A DNA stretch of 22,813 nucleotides from RGIG5612 sp045601405 (GCA_045601405.1 JAZRZO010000022.1:1-22813), one strand, 5' to 3'; shown: positions 1 through 7,725, counted from the stretch's first letter. Notes: generated by a model from the letters alone, not told the origin. A program made the numbers and translations.

Positions 1-29
1 GAGGCCCTGCTCCATCGCCAGGGAGTCAT

Positions 30-104
30 AGTCAATCAAAGTAAATATAAGACAAATATAGAGTCAATCAGAGTCAAACACCGGAAATCCGAGTCAATCA
101 GAGT
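30..104. repeat. Three spaced direct repeats upstream of the excisionase-like gene
   Basis: The core AGTCAATCA followed by AAGT or GAGT occurs at 30-42, 62-74 and 92-104, at spacings of 32 and 30 bases, with partial copies (GAGTCA) at 23 and 71. Copies 2 and 3 are identical over 14 bases (61-74 and 91-104). Regular spacing of about three helical turns directly before a small DNA-binding protein gene suggests protein-binding sites, for example for excisionase or recombinase accessory binding or autoregulation. That role is inference. Copy 3 lies in the loop of the terminator at 76-118. Confidence 0.6.
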
Positions 105-118
105 TCCGGTGTTTTTTT
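76..118 (+). terminator. Rho-independent terminator or attenuator
   Basis: An 11-bp perfect stem (76-86 pairs with 104-114, core ACACCGGAA/TTCCGGTGT) encloses a 17-base loop and ends in seven T residues (112-118). It terminates whatever enters from the left and sits 30 bases before the next start codon. Confidence 0.75.
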
Positions 119-148
119 GTCCAATTTTTACGAAAGGAGCAATTGATT

Positions 149-331
149 ATGGTGATGAATAAAACAACGATGAGTGTTCAGGAGCTTTCCGCACAGATGG
201 GTATCTCACTTCCCAAAGCCTATGCACTGGTAAAACAGCCGGGCTTTCCTACCATCAAAATCGGTACCAGAATCCTCATACCTATTGAAGCCTACAAAGA
301 ATGGCTACTTAGAACTTCAATCAAAGACTGA
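149..331 (+). CDS. Excisionase-like small helix-turn-helix protein
   Basis: This is a protein of about 60 residues with the layout of MerR/AlpA-like excisionases. An N-terminal helix-turn-helix (roughly residues 8-30, VQELSAQMGISLPKAYALV) is followed by a short beta wing (FPTIKIGTRILIP) and a final helix (EAYKEWLL). Such proteins bind DNA at element ends to steer a recombinase towards excision, or act as small regulators. The ATG at 149 is preferred because AGGAG at 135-139 is nine bases upstream; a TTG at 143 and another ATG at 155 are in frame. It lies 36 bases before the primase gene and is probably cotranscribed with it. The repeats at 30-104 are candidate binding sites. The fold is clear, but the excision role is inferred from context. 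Confidence 0.75.
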   Translation: MVMNKTTMSVQELSAQMGISLPKAYALVKQPGFPTIKIGTRILIPIEAYKEWLLRTSIKD

Positions 332-367
332 CAGATACCAAATTTCAGCGGAAGGAGGTAACCACAA

Positions 368-2425
368 GTGGTATCCCAGACTTTGATTGAAGAATTAAAA
401 CAACAGAAAATATGGCTTATCTACTTTAAGACCATTACAAAGAACGGCAATACTACCAAATCGCCTCGTTCTGCAAAGAACACTGCAACAGGAGCTGATA
501 AATCACATGCTGATACACTTGCAACCTATGATGAAGCGGTTTCTGCTATGAAGCTTTATGAAGCGGATGGAGTTGGTCTTGTAATTCCCGAAGATTATTT
601 TCTCTTAGATATTGACCACAGGGAGCTGACAGATCCGTTTGTACAGATGATGCTCGCAAGGTTTGATACCTATACAGAATATTCTCCAAGCGGAAACGGC
701 ATCCACATATTAGGTAAGCTCGATAGAGACAAATTGCCTATTTACTATGATGAGAAAAATGCTAGATATCGCCTCGACAGTGCCTATTATTACAAAAATT
801 CAAAGCTGAACCTAGAAATATATCCCGGTTGTGCAACAGCAAGATTTTCCACCTTTACAGGAAATGTGATAAAAGACCTTCCATTAAAGGACTGCACACA
901 GGCTCTTCTTACCACATTTGATAAGGAAATGCGTAAGAAGGAAAAGGTCAGATACAGCTCTGAGCTCGATGGTGATAAGGCTCCATTTGATATTATCTGT
1001 GATCCCAGAAAACAGAAAAATGCAGACAAGTTCATAAAGCTTTATGACAAGGGCGATTTCTCAGATTATGGCTCACAATCCGAAGCAGATGCGGCACTTT
1101 GTTCCATGATTGCATTCAGGACAGGCGATGATCCTGAAATGGTGGATGAGATATTTCGTACTTCTGCTCTTATGAGAGATAAATGGGAACGTGATGATTA
1201 TCGTGAAAATACCATAAGATACGCCATTGATTCCCTTGAAGGTCAATTCCATAAGGCAGTACGCAGCAGACCGCCATTTATTCTCTATGATGAAGCCAAA
1301 GGCAGGGAATATGTTATTCCAAACCTTCTTGCCCAGTACGTCAGGGAGCATCTTAATTATGTGCTTGTAAGGGATGATGGCAGACATGCTCTTATGAAAT
1401 ATGTCTATGAGGATGGCTACTATCAATATCATGCTGATGACATGATGAAAGGACGCATTAAGCAGTTTATCGCAGATTATGATGAAACGCTAGTAAATCT
1501 CCGGGATGTAAATGCTGCTTTAGAGCATATCAAAACAGACCTGGATTATGTGCCTATGGATCTCATGGATGCAGATGAAAGTATTATCAACTTCCAGAAT
1601 GGGCTTTTGAAGATAACAGCGGATGACATGAAACTTATCCCGCATTCCCCAGATATCTACAGCACAATACAGATTCCCTGTGAATGGAGCTTTAATAATA
1701 CTGCAACTCCTGTATTTGATGCCTATATGCACACACTGACAGATGGCAATAAGGATATTGAGAAATTACTTCTCCAGTTTATTGGAGTATGTATCTCCAA
1801 TGTCAAAGGCTATCGTCTTAAAAAATCGCTTTTTCTTGTAGGTGATGGCGATACCGGAAAATCACAGCTTAAAAGCCTGGTGGAGCGATTGCTTGGAAAA
1901 GGCAACTTTATTGGAATTGACCTTAAAGAGATTGAATCCCGCTTTGGTACCGGTGCTACCTGTGGCAAACGCCTTGCAGGCAGCTCTGATATGAGTTTTC
2001 TGTCAGTAGATGAGCTAAAGACTTTTAAGAAGATGACCGGCGGTGACAGCGTATTTGCAGAAATGAAGGGCGAGCAGGGTTTTGAGTACACCTATGGCGG
2101 AATGCTTTGGTTCTGTATGAACCGACTTCCAAAATTCGGCGGTGATAATGGTCAGTGGGTATATGACAGGATCATGGTTGTAAACTGTCCAAATATTATT
2201 CCTAAGTCCAAACAGGATAAGGCACTGTTAGACAAAATGTATGCTGAGCGATCAGGCATTATCCATAAAGCTGTAATGGCATTGCAGGAAGTAATTTCCA
2301 ATGGCTACAGATTTGATGAGCCTGACTGCATATCTCAGGCAAGAGCTGATTATCAGCAGACCAATAGCACTGTTATTACTTTTTATAACGAGTGTATGTG
2401 CCCATGGGAAAATGGCAATGAGTAA
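368..2425 (+). pseudogene. Primase-polymerase / superfamily 3 helicase, 3' end lost
   Basis: This is a replication protein of mobile elements. The N-terminal primase-polymerase-like region carries an acidic motif LLDIDH (residues 79-84) and a conserved SPSGNGIHI (106-114). The C-terminal half is a D5/P4-type superfamily 3 helicase with Walker A GDGDTGKS (492-499). Such proteins prime and unwind the element's DNA during replication. It starts at a GTG at 368, 9 bases after GGAGG. Relatives usually run longer. Here the reading frame ends abruptly after CMCPWENGNE, where the DNA switches to serine recombinase sequence in another frame, so the last part of the helicase (winged-helix region) appears deleted. 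The remaining 685 codons are open and the catalytic motifs are intact, so a truncated but partly active product cannot be excluded. Confidence 0.8.
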
Positions 2426-2858
2426 ATCTGCAGCAGCATTAAATAAAAGCCAGCGTGAGGGCAAACGTGAGCTTGAGCAGGCAACCGCTCGTATCCAGAA
2501 GCTTGATACCATTATTCAAAAGCTTTATGAGGATAATATCGAAGGGAAAATATCTGACGAGAGATTCTCTAAAATGAGTGCCAGCTACGAGAATGAGCAG
2601 AAACAGCTTGAAGCACATATTGCAGAACTTAAATCACAACTTGCAACAGAAAAAGATATAGCTCTTAATACCAAACACTTTTTAGACCTGGTAAGAAAAT
2701 ATACTGATATACAGGAACTAGATGCAGAAATCATCAGGGAATTTGTAGAAAAGATTATCGTATACAAGGCAGAACGTGTAGATGGTCATAGAGTTCAAAA
2801 AATCAAAATCATCTGGAATTGTATCAGTGAATTTCAAACACCAACATCACATCAATAA
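2412..2858 (+). pseudogene. Large serine recombinase, C-terminal fragment (DUF4368 end)
   Basis: The frame from about 2412 encodes a coiled-coil stretch (REGKRELEQATARIQKLD), the conserved block LYEDNIEGKISDERFSKMS, a second coiled coil, and an ending (FVEKIIVYKAERVDGHRVQK) typical of DUF4368, the tail of TnpX/Tn4451-like recombinases. The N-terminal resolvase domain with the catalytic serine and the main DNA-binding recombinase domain, several hundred residues in all, are absent. The frame is open leftward to 2301, but that part reads through primase sequence out of frame and is not recombinase. An ATG at 2412 lacks a good ribosome site. It is an inactive remnant, and its intact parent would have catalysed integration and excision of the element. 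Confidence 0.85.
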
Positions 2859-2861
2859 AAA

Positions 2862-2904
2862 CGGCATAGTCCAGTAATCGTAATCACTAAACTATGCCGA
2901 TTTT
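2862..2904 (+). terminator. Terminator after the recombinase fragment
   Basis: A 9-bp perfect stem, CGGCATAGT (2862-2870) with ACTATGCCG (2891-2899), encloses a 20-base loop and is followed by ATTTTCTT. It sits directly after the recombinase stop and may mark the end of the element. From 2905 to 3062 I see no gene, only an IS-end-like stretch near 2969 and a small inverted repeat (ATAACTG/CAGTTAT, 3020-3037). Confidence 0.65.
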
Positions 2905-3062
2905 CTTAAAGATATAAAATCCCTAATTTGTACCGCCAAATATCCTTTCCTTTCTTTCGATCTGATATCCCGGACAGTGGACAGAAATAACTGAAAATGC
3001 CTATTAATAACGACGTAAGATAACTGCAATCAGTTATATTTGGGTTTTCGGAACATTTAAGC

Positions 3063-3113
3063 TTTACAGTGATAAGTGACTGCGCTTACAATTTATACAT
3101 ATATCGTATAAAT
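3063..3113 (+). promoter_or_regulatory. Promoter with downstream inverted repeat, upstream of the LytTR gene
   Basis: TTTACA (3063-3068), an 18-base spacer and TACAAT (3087-3092) form a plausible sigma-A promoter. Immediately downstream, ATTTATAC (3091-3098) and GTATAAAT (3106-3113) form a perfect 8-bp inverted repeat around a 7-base spacer, overlapping the expected start point. This is where a repressor could act. The operator role is inferred. Confidence 0.5.
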
Positions 3114-3166
3114 GGGGATGAGACAGTGTAGCGATTGGCAGATGTTTTATAGGAGCCTGTCAGAAT

Positions 3167-3652
3167 ATGCTGAATCTGGTGTTTTCATTCGAAGAAAAAA
3201 ATGCGGACCGTATTATCGAGGCCTTCAGCCTGAAGGATACTGTATGGCAGCTCTCACTGTCACGGAAGGAAGAATATCTCAGCCGCTTATTTGAATATTT
3301 AAGCGCGGACAATCCGGCGGTCGGAGTCCCCAAGCTTCTGATCAAACATATGGGTCGGGTTTCCTGCATTGATATAAGCAGTCTGCGATATATCGAAGTA
3401 TACAACAGGATAGTGGTCCTGCATACAGATAAGGAGGAATTCAGCACGTACGCGTCGCTTACACTTATGGAAGAGCTCCTTAAGGATATGTCATTTTTAA
3501 GAGTGCAAAGGTCGTATCTGATATCATTAAGGCACATAAGCAGGGTAGAGGGCAACAGCATAACCTTAGACACAGGAAAAGTTATCCCCATCGGAAAAGT
3601 ATATAAGAGTGAAGTGAGTAAAAGGATAATAAGGAAAAACTGCGTCATATAA
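3167..3652 (+). CDS. LytTR-family DNA-binding protein lacking a full receiver domain
   Basis: Residues from about 62 to the end form a LytTR DNA-binding domain: a first strand region (GRVSCIDISSLRYIEVYN), a central block ending FLRVQRSYLISLRHISRVE, and the closing strand GKVIPIGKVYKSEV. This is the DNA-binding half of AgrA/LytR-type response regulators, which bind paired short repeats upstream of target promoters. The first 60 residues resemble only the final part of a receiver domain (EAFSLKDTVWQLSL, then a helix); the phosphate-accepting aspartate and the first strands are missing. At 161 residues it is shorter than the usual 235-250. AGGAG at 3151-3155 lies 11 bases before the ATG. It may be a 5'-deleted regulator or a phosphorylation-independent one. 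No partner histidine kinase is visible nearby. Confidence 0.7.
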   Translation: MLNLVFSFEEKNADRIIEAFSLKDTVWQLSLSRKEEYLSRLFEYLSADNPAVGVPKLLIKHMGRVSCIDISSLRYIEVYNRIVVLHTDKEEFSTYASLTLMEELLKDMSFLRVQRSYLISLRHISRVEGNSITLDTGKVIPIGKVYKSEVSKRIIRKNCVI

Positions 3653-3657
3653 GAAAA

Positions 3658-3686
3658 GAACATCCCTGAAGGGATGCTCTTTTTTT
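3658..3686 (+). terminator. Terminator of the LytTR gene
   Basis: GAACATCCC (3658-3666) pairs with GGGATGCTC (3671-3679) around a TGAA loop, with one A-C mismatch, and a seven-T run follows at 3680-3686. Confidence 0.85.
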
Positions 3687-3732
3687 GATTGGCTTGTTAA
3701 ATGTATAATAAAAAAGGGAGGTGAGAATTACA

Positions 3733-3798
3733 TTGGTTTTGGTAACCTGTGGCTGTATCATAAAGTCCGGCAGTGAAGAAAAAATGTTCTATCTGTGA
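3733..3798 (+). CDS. Possible 21-residue peptide with a perfect ribosome site
   Basis: GGAGGTGA at 3717-3724 matches the full anti-Shine-Dalgarno sequence and lies eight bases before a TTG at 3733. The frame runs 21 codons to a TGA. The peptide has a hydrophobic, cysteine-containing front (LVLVTCGCII) and a charged tail (KSGSEEKMFYL). It matches nothing I recognise. It could be a real small protein, a leader peptide, or the remaining 5' end of a deleted gene. The rest of 3799-3904 shows no gene. Confidence 0.25.
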   Translation: MVLVTCGCIIKSGSEEKMFYL

Positions 3799-3904
3799 AA
3801 TAAATGTGAACGGAAAGAATGCGCCCCCGGCAGCAGAAAGAACGCTGATACTGCAAGGCATAGAGCATAGGCTGAAGAACAGCGGAAAAACTTCGAAATA
3901 ATTG

Positions 3905-3933
3905 TTGTGGTATACAATAAATAATGATAAAAT
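3905..3933 (+). promoter_or_regulatory. Probable promoter of rpsF-ssb-rpsR
   Basis: TTGTGG (3905-3910), a 17-base spacer and TAAAAT (3928-3933) precede rpsF by 69 bases. The leader of about 60 bases contains CCGGAACCGGAAGG but no structure that I recognise as a known ribosomal-protein leader. Confidence 0.5.
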
Positions 3934-4002
3934 ACGGTTTCGTGATAATTATTCCTTGCTTTCCGGAACCGGAAGGCCAGAGACCAAAAGGAGGTGCAAG
4001 AT

Positions 4003-4296
4003 ATGAGCAAATATGAAACAGTAGTTGTTGCCAGTGCCAAACTCGAAGATGAAGACCGCGCTGCACTCATCGAAAAGATCAAAGGGCTCATGGAAAGATT
4101 CGGCGGAAAGCCCACCAAAGTCGATGAATGGGGCAAGAAAAGACTTGCTTATGAGATCCGGAAGATGAACGAAGCATTCTACTATATTGTTCACTTCGAA
4201 ACCGAAGATCCGGATTGCCCTAATAAGCTTGAGCAGCAGATGCGGATCATGGACGGAGTACTGAGATATCTGATCGTTAAAGAAGACGAAGAGTAA
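4003..4296 (+). CDS. rpsF: 30S ribosomal protein S6 (bS6)
   Basis: The product is 97 residues, the usual length for S6, and starts MSKYETVVVAS. It carries the conserved GKKRLAYEIRKMNEAFYYIVHF block in the second half and the closing LRYLIVKEDEE. S6 binds S18 on the platform of the small subunit, which fits the operon with rpsR. The ATG at 4003 is chosen because AAGGAGGTG (3988-3996) is a strong ribosome site seven bases upstream; an in-frame GTG at 3994 lies inside that site. It is the first gene of rpsF-ssb-rpsR, a conserved bacterial order. Confidence 0.97.
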   Translation: MSKYETVVVASAKLEDEDRAALIEKIKGLMERFGGKPTKVDEWGKKRLAYEIRKMNEAFYYIVHFETEDPDCPNKLEQQMRIMDGVLRYLIVKEDEE

Positions 4297-4337
4297 GTAT
4301 CTGATGGCACGTAACGCTCGGACAAAAAGGAGATAAC

Positions 4338-4790
4338 ATGAATAAAGTTATACTTATGGGACGTTTAACAAGAGAACCCGATGTCAGATATTCACAAAAT
4401 GAGAAATCCACTGCCTATGCAAGATTTACTCTGGCTGTAGACCGCCGTTTTAAAAGAGATAGTGACCAGACCGCGGATTTTATCTCCTGTGTTGCATTCG
4501 GAAGAACGGCTGAGTTCTTTGAAAAGTATATGAAGCAGGGCACGAAGGTCTGCATTGAAGGCAGGATACAGACAGGAAGCTACACCAACCGCGACGGAAA
4601 CAAGGTTTACACTACCGATGTGGTTGTGGAGAACGCCGAGTTTGCGGAGAGCAAAAACGCGTCCTCCGGAGGTATGGCTCAACCGCAGCAGAATATACCT
4701 GCTCCGCAGCCGATGCCGGCTGAAGCGGCAGGTGATGGCTTTATGAATATCGCAGATGGTTTAGAGGACGAGGGTTTGCCATTCCATTAA
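4338..4790 (+). CDS. ssb: Single-stranded DNA-binding protein
   Basis: The product is 150 residues. Residues 1-105 form the OB fold, with the typical opening MNKVILMGRLTREPDVRYS, the block FISCVAFGRTAEFFEKYMKQG, and VCIEGRIQTGSYTNRDG. A glutamine- and proline-rich linker follows, then an acidic tip ending EDEGLPFH. SSB coats single-stranded DNA and recruits replication and repair enzymes through this tip, which in many bacteria ends exactly in PF; here one histidine follows. AAAAAGGAG lies eight bases before the ATG. Its position between the two ribosomal genes is the conserved arrangement. Confidence 0.97.
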   Translation: MNKVILMGRLTREPDVRYSQNEKSTAYARFTLAVDRRFKRDSDQTADFISCVAFGRTAEFFEKYMKQGTKVCIEGRIQTGSYTNRDGNKVYTTDVVVENAEFAESKNASSGGMAQPQQNIPAPQPMPAEAAGDGFMNIADGLEDEGLPFH

Positions 4791-4822
4791 GAAATGTTCT
4801 GAAAATTTAGGAGGAAATGATC

Positions 4823-5086
4823 ATGGCATACAACAGAGAAGACAGAGGAGATGCTCCGAGAAGGAGACCGAATATCCGCAGAAGAAGAAAGGTTTGTGTT
4901 TTCTGCGGTGAGAATGCTCCGAAGATCGACTATAAAGACGTTAACACTTTAAAGAAATATATTTCTGAAAGAGGTAAAATACTTCCCAGAAGGATCACAG
5001 GCACATGCGCCAAGCACCAGAGGGCTATGACTGTGTCAATAAAAAGAGCAAGACACATTGCGCTGATGCCATATAGTGTTGACTGA
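4823..5086 (+). CDS. rpsR: 30S ribosomal protein S18 (bS18)
   Basis: The product is 87 residues from the ATG at 4823 (MAYNREDRGDAPRRRPN). It contains the S18 core: the CVFCGENAPKIDYKDVNTLK block, then FISERGKILPRRITGTCAKHQR-like sequence (here YISERGKILPRRITGTCAK), and a basic end (IKRARHIALMPYS). S18 pairs with S6 on the small-subunit platform. AGGAGG at 4809-4814 favours the ATG at 4823 over the one at 4817, which is only two bases from the ribosome site. The C-x-x-C pair and the later cysteine suggest a zinc-binding-type S18. It is the last gene of the operon and is followed by a strong terminator. Confidence 0.97.
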   Translation: MAYNREDRGDAPRRRPNIRRRRKVCVFCGENAPKIDYKDVNTLKKYISERGKILPRRITGTCAKHQRAMTVSIKRARHIALMPYSVD

Positions 5087-5104
5087 GTCTGAAAACTGAA
5101 AAGA

Positions 5105-5133
5105 AAAAGCGGCAGGACGACCTGCCGCTTTTT
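5105..5133 (+). terminator. Terminator of rpsF-ssb-rpsR
   Basis: AAAAGCGGCAGG (5105-5116) pairs perfectly with CCTGCCGCTTTT (5121-5132) around an ACGA loop, and the stem runs into the T-tract. Confidence 0.95.
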
Positions 5134-5170
5134 AATTACCTGTCCGGGCAAAACTGGTATAAAAGCAAAA

Positions 5171-5201
5171 TTGTGATATAATACGTGAATTGTAGTATAA
5201 T
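5171..5201 (+). promoter_or_regulatory. Overlapping promoter elements for gdpP-rplI-dnaB
   Basis: Two TATAAT boxes lie 19 bases apart, at 5177-5182 and 5196-5201. The downstream box has TTGTGA at 5171-5176, a 19-base spacer; the upstream box has no good -35. The downstream box predicts transcription starting near 5208, only about eight bases before the gdpP start codon. Confidence 0.55.
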
Positions 5202-5215
5202 ATTCACTGATCGTT

Positions 5216-7258
5216 ATGGATGAGAATAGAAATATAAAAACAGGATATGTGCTCAAGGGCTATTATACGATCCTCATACTGATAGGAGTACTGGGCTTTA
5301 TCGTGTCTCTGGTATTAATGTTCATTAATACAAAGGCAGGGTTGATTGCCGGGGCATTTTATATTGTCGTTATTGCAGCCGCGCTCATTTATACAGCAGC
5401 CAGTCACAGAAAACTGATGGAAAATCTCATAAGATTTGCCAAGTCGTATGAAAGCATTGAGTCTGAGCTGATAGCAGAATTCCCTCTGCCGTACGCAATA
5501 ATGGATATGGACGGGAATATCATCATATACAACAACCTGTTCAGGAAATTCTGTGACGAGGCACCGGGCAAGAAAAATATCTGCTCCCTCTTTCATGAAC
5601 TGAATGAGGAAGACATAAAGTTTGAAGAAGAGAAGAAGGATTATTCCGCGGTTTATGACAACCGTAATCTCAGGCTTCATTTCAAGAAAATGGACATAGA
5701 TAAAGAGCTTTTTGAAAAGCGATTTATATCATTTGCTTTTCCGGAAGGGAAGGTCCTTTCGCTTTATCTTTTTGACGAGACTGAAATAGTTAATATGGTA
5801 AAGCAAAGTGTTGCAGACCAGATAGTCATAGCGTCGATATGTATAGATAATTATGACGAGACTCTGGAGCACTCCACAGATATCAAAAAGTCACTCATGG
5901 TGGCGATGGTTGACCGTGCGGTGGACACCTATTTCAACAACATAGGCGGCATAGTAAGAAAGCTTGATGACGACAGGTATTTTGCGGCGTTCAAGCGTAA
6001 ATATCTGGGCAATCTGCAAAGAGGCAGGTTTGAGCTTTTAGATACCGTTAAAGAGATAGAAACAGAAGGCGATATGAGCATCACGCTGAGCATTGGTGTA
6101 GGCGTGGGAACCGACATAACGAAGAACAGTGAAAGTGCCGGAAGAGCCCTTGAACTTGCCCTTGGCCGGGGAGGCGACCAGGCTGTTGTAAGGGATGGTG
6201 AAAGAGTATATTACTATGGCGGAAAAACAAGGCAGGCGGAAAAGAACAGCCGTGTTAAAGCCAGACTTAATGCCATGGCTCTTAAAGAGGTCTTTCTCAA
6301 TAAGGACAGAGTTGTCGTGATGGGACACAAGGTGTGCGATATAGATTGTCTGGGTGCAGCCATCGGAATATACCGCGCAGCCAGAGCACTAGGAAAAAAT
6401 GCGCATATCATATTAAACGACCTGACAAACACTGTAAGGCCGATCCTGGACAACTTTGAGGAGGACGCGGAATATGATGATGTGTTCATCTATCCGGATG
6501 AGGCAAAGCAATATGTGGATGAGGATACCGCACTGGTCGTGGTGGATGTGAATAATCCGGATCACTTCGAGATTCCTGAGCTGGTTCATCTGACAGGCGG
6601 GATCATCATTATTGACCATCATCTACAGAACGGAGATAAGATGGACACAGTCTCGTTGTTCTATCATGAGCCTGCAGCAAGTTCGGCATCTGAAATGGTC
6701 GCTGAAGTCCTGCAATATATCTCGGATGACCTGAAGCTTAAAAAGATAGAAGCCGAGGCTCTGTACGCGGGAATATTGATAGACACCAACTATTTCTCAA
6801 AGAATACGGGGGTGAGGACCTTTGAGGCAGCCGCGTATCTCCGGAAGAACGGTGTTGATGTAACAAAGGTGAAGGAACTGTTTAACGACTCGATGGATGA
6901 TTTTAAAGCCAAGGCAGAAACTGTCAGAAGCGCAGAGATAATAGAAGGTCGTTTTGCCGTGGCCGTATGCCCTACAGACAACATAGATAACCCGACGGTG
7001 GTTGCCGCCCAGGTAGCAAACGAGCTTTTGGATGTGAACGGTATAACAGGGAGCTTTGTCCTGGCGGATGTTAACGGAAAGGTATATGTGAGCGCGCGGT
7101 CCAAGGGCTATATAAATGTCCAGAAGGTAATGGAACGCTTAGGCGGCGGAGGCCACATGAATACCGCCGGCGCTCAGATAGAAGGAAGCACAGTAGAGGA
7201 GATCAAGAAAAATCTTGGACTTACTATTAGAAAAATGGTAGAAGAGGAAGCGTTATAA
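5216..7258 (+). CDS. gdpP: Cyclic-di-AMP phosphodiesterase GdpP (YybT family)
   Basis: This membrane-anchored enzyme hydrolyses c-di-AMP, the second messenger controlling potassium and osmolyte transport and the cell wall. Two N-terminal membrane segments (about residues 17-62) lead to a degenerate PAS region (to about 160) and a degenerate GGDEF region (about 200-330). The DHH phosphoesterase domain follows, with GHKVCDIDCLG (370-380) and DHH at 467-469, then the DHHA1 domain with GGGGHMNTAG (643-652). All catalytic motifs are intact and 680 residues is normal for the family. No Shine-Dalgarno sequence precedes the ATG at 5216, and no better start exists without losing the membrane segments, so initiation looks unusual. 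The stop overlaps the rplI start (TAATG), indicating translational coupling within gdpP-rplI-dnaB. Confidence 0.96.
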   Translation: MDENRNIKTGYVLKGYYTILILIGVLGFIVSLVLMFINTKAGLIAGAFYIVVIAAALIYTAASHRKLMENLIRFAKSYESIESELIAEFPLPYAIMDMDGNIIIYNNLFRKFCDEAPGKKNICSLFHELNEEDIKFEEEKKDYSAVYDNRNLRLHFKKMDIDKELFEKRFISFAFPEGKVLSLYLFDETEIVNMVKQSVADQIVIASICIDNYDETLEHSTDIKKSLMVAMVDRAVDTYFNNIGGIVRKLDDDRYFAAFKRKYLGNLQRGRFELLDTVKEIETEGDMSITLSIGVGVGTDITKNSESAGRALELALGRGGDQAVVRDGERVYYYGGKTRQAEKNSRVKARLNAMALKEVFLNKDRVVVMGHKVCDIDCLGAAIGIYRAARALGKNAHIILNDLTNTVRPILDNFEEDAEYDDVFIYPDEAKQYVDEDTALVVVDVNNPDHFEIPELVHLTGGIIIIDHHLQNGDKMDTVSLFYHEPAASSASEMVAEVLQYISDDLKLKKIEAEALYAGILIDTNYFSKNTGVRTFEAAAYLRKNGVDVTKVKELFNDSMDDFKAKAETVRSAEIIEGRFAVAVCPTDNIDNPTVVAAQVANELLDVNGITGSFVLADVNGKVYVSARSKGYINVQKVMERLGGGGHMNTAGAQIEGSTVEEIKKNLGLTIRKMVEEEAL

Positions 7259-7704
7259 TGAAGATAATTTTATTGGAAGATGTAAAAGCCCTTGGAAAAA
7301 AAGGAGATATAGTTGATGTCAGCGATGGATACGCGCGTAATTTCATACTTCCGAAGAAAAAGGGCGTGGAGGCTAATGCGGCAAACCTTAACACGCTGAA
7401 GCTACAGAAGGCAAATGAGGAAAAGGTGGCACAGGATAATCTTGATGCCGCTAAGAAGCTTGCGGCAGAGCTTGGAAAGGCGCCTGTAGAGATAAAGATA
7501 AAGGCAGGTGAAGGAGGAAAGCTCTTCGGGGCGATATCCTCCAAGGAGATATCGGCAGCTGTTAAGGAACAGAAGGGACTTGATGTGGATAAAAAGAAGA
7601 TAGTTTTAGACGAGCCTATCAAAACACTTGGGGTTCATACGGTTAAAGTAAAGCTGCATAAAGATGTGGCAACCGAAATGACTATAAACGTGATTGGGGC
7701 ATAA
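7258..7704 (+). CDS. rplI: 50S ribosomal protein L9 (bL9)
   Basis: The product is 148 residues, the standard L9 length. The N-terminal rRNA-binding domain has the signature block MKIILLEDVKALGKKGDIV and GYARNFILPKKKGVEA. A long connecting helix (about 45-75) leads to the C-terminal domain containing GEGGKLFGAISSKEISAAV and a closing GVHTVKVKLHKDV. L9 stabilises the base of the L1 stalk and helps maintain reading frame. It overlaps gdpP by one base, with GAGGAAG about ten bases before the ATG, and dnaB follows 21 bases later, as in many Firmicutes. Confidence 0.97.
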   Translation: MKIILLEDVKALGKKGDIVDVSDGYARNFILPKKKGVEANAANLNTLKLQKANEEKVAQDNLDAAKKLAAELGKAPVEIKIKAGEGGKLFGAISSKEISAAVKEQKGLDVDKKKIVLDEPIKTLGVHTVKVKLHKDVATEMTINVIGA

Positions 7705-7725
7705 ACACAGCGGGACAGGGAAGAT

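Larger units (their letters stand above)
1..2903. mobile_element. Remnant of an integrative element (left end outside window)
   Basis: This stretch holds an excisionase-like gene, a plasmid/phage-type primase-helicase and the C-terminal part of a large serine recombinase, and it ends in a hairpin terminator. In related elements the large serine recombinase normally lies next to one end, so the right boundary is probably just after 2858. The primase tail and the recombinase head are both missing at one junction near 2410-2425, so most of the element is gone. No attachment-site repeats can be assigned because the left end is not visible. The codon use looks more AT-rich than the housekeeping genes to the right. 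The element as it stands lacks a recombinase catalytic domain and should not move by itself. Confidence 0.65.

Noticed and set aside
30..104. Short repeats at about 30-base spacing as a CRISPR array
   Set aside because: The repeats are only 9-14 bases long, there are three copies, the intervening bases are part of a hairpin terminator, and no cas gene is nearby.
2301..2411. Upstream part of the frame that contains the recombinase fragment
   Set aside because: It reads the primase gene in another frame, and the translation shows no recombinase features before about 2412.
3112..3294. 60-residue frame overlapping the LytTR gene
   Set aside because: It has no ribosome site, is out of frame with the recognisable LytTR protein and shows no domain.
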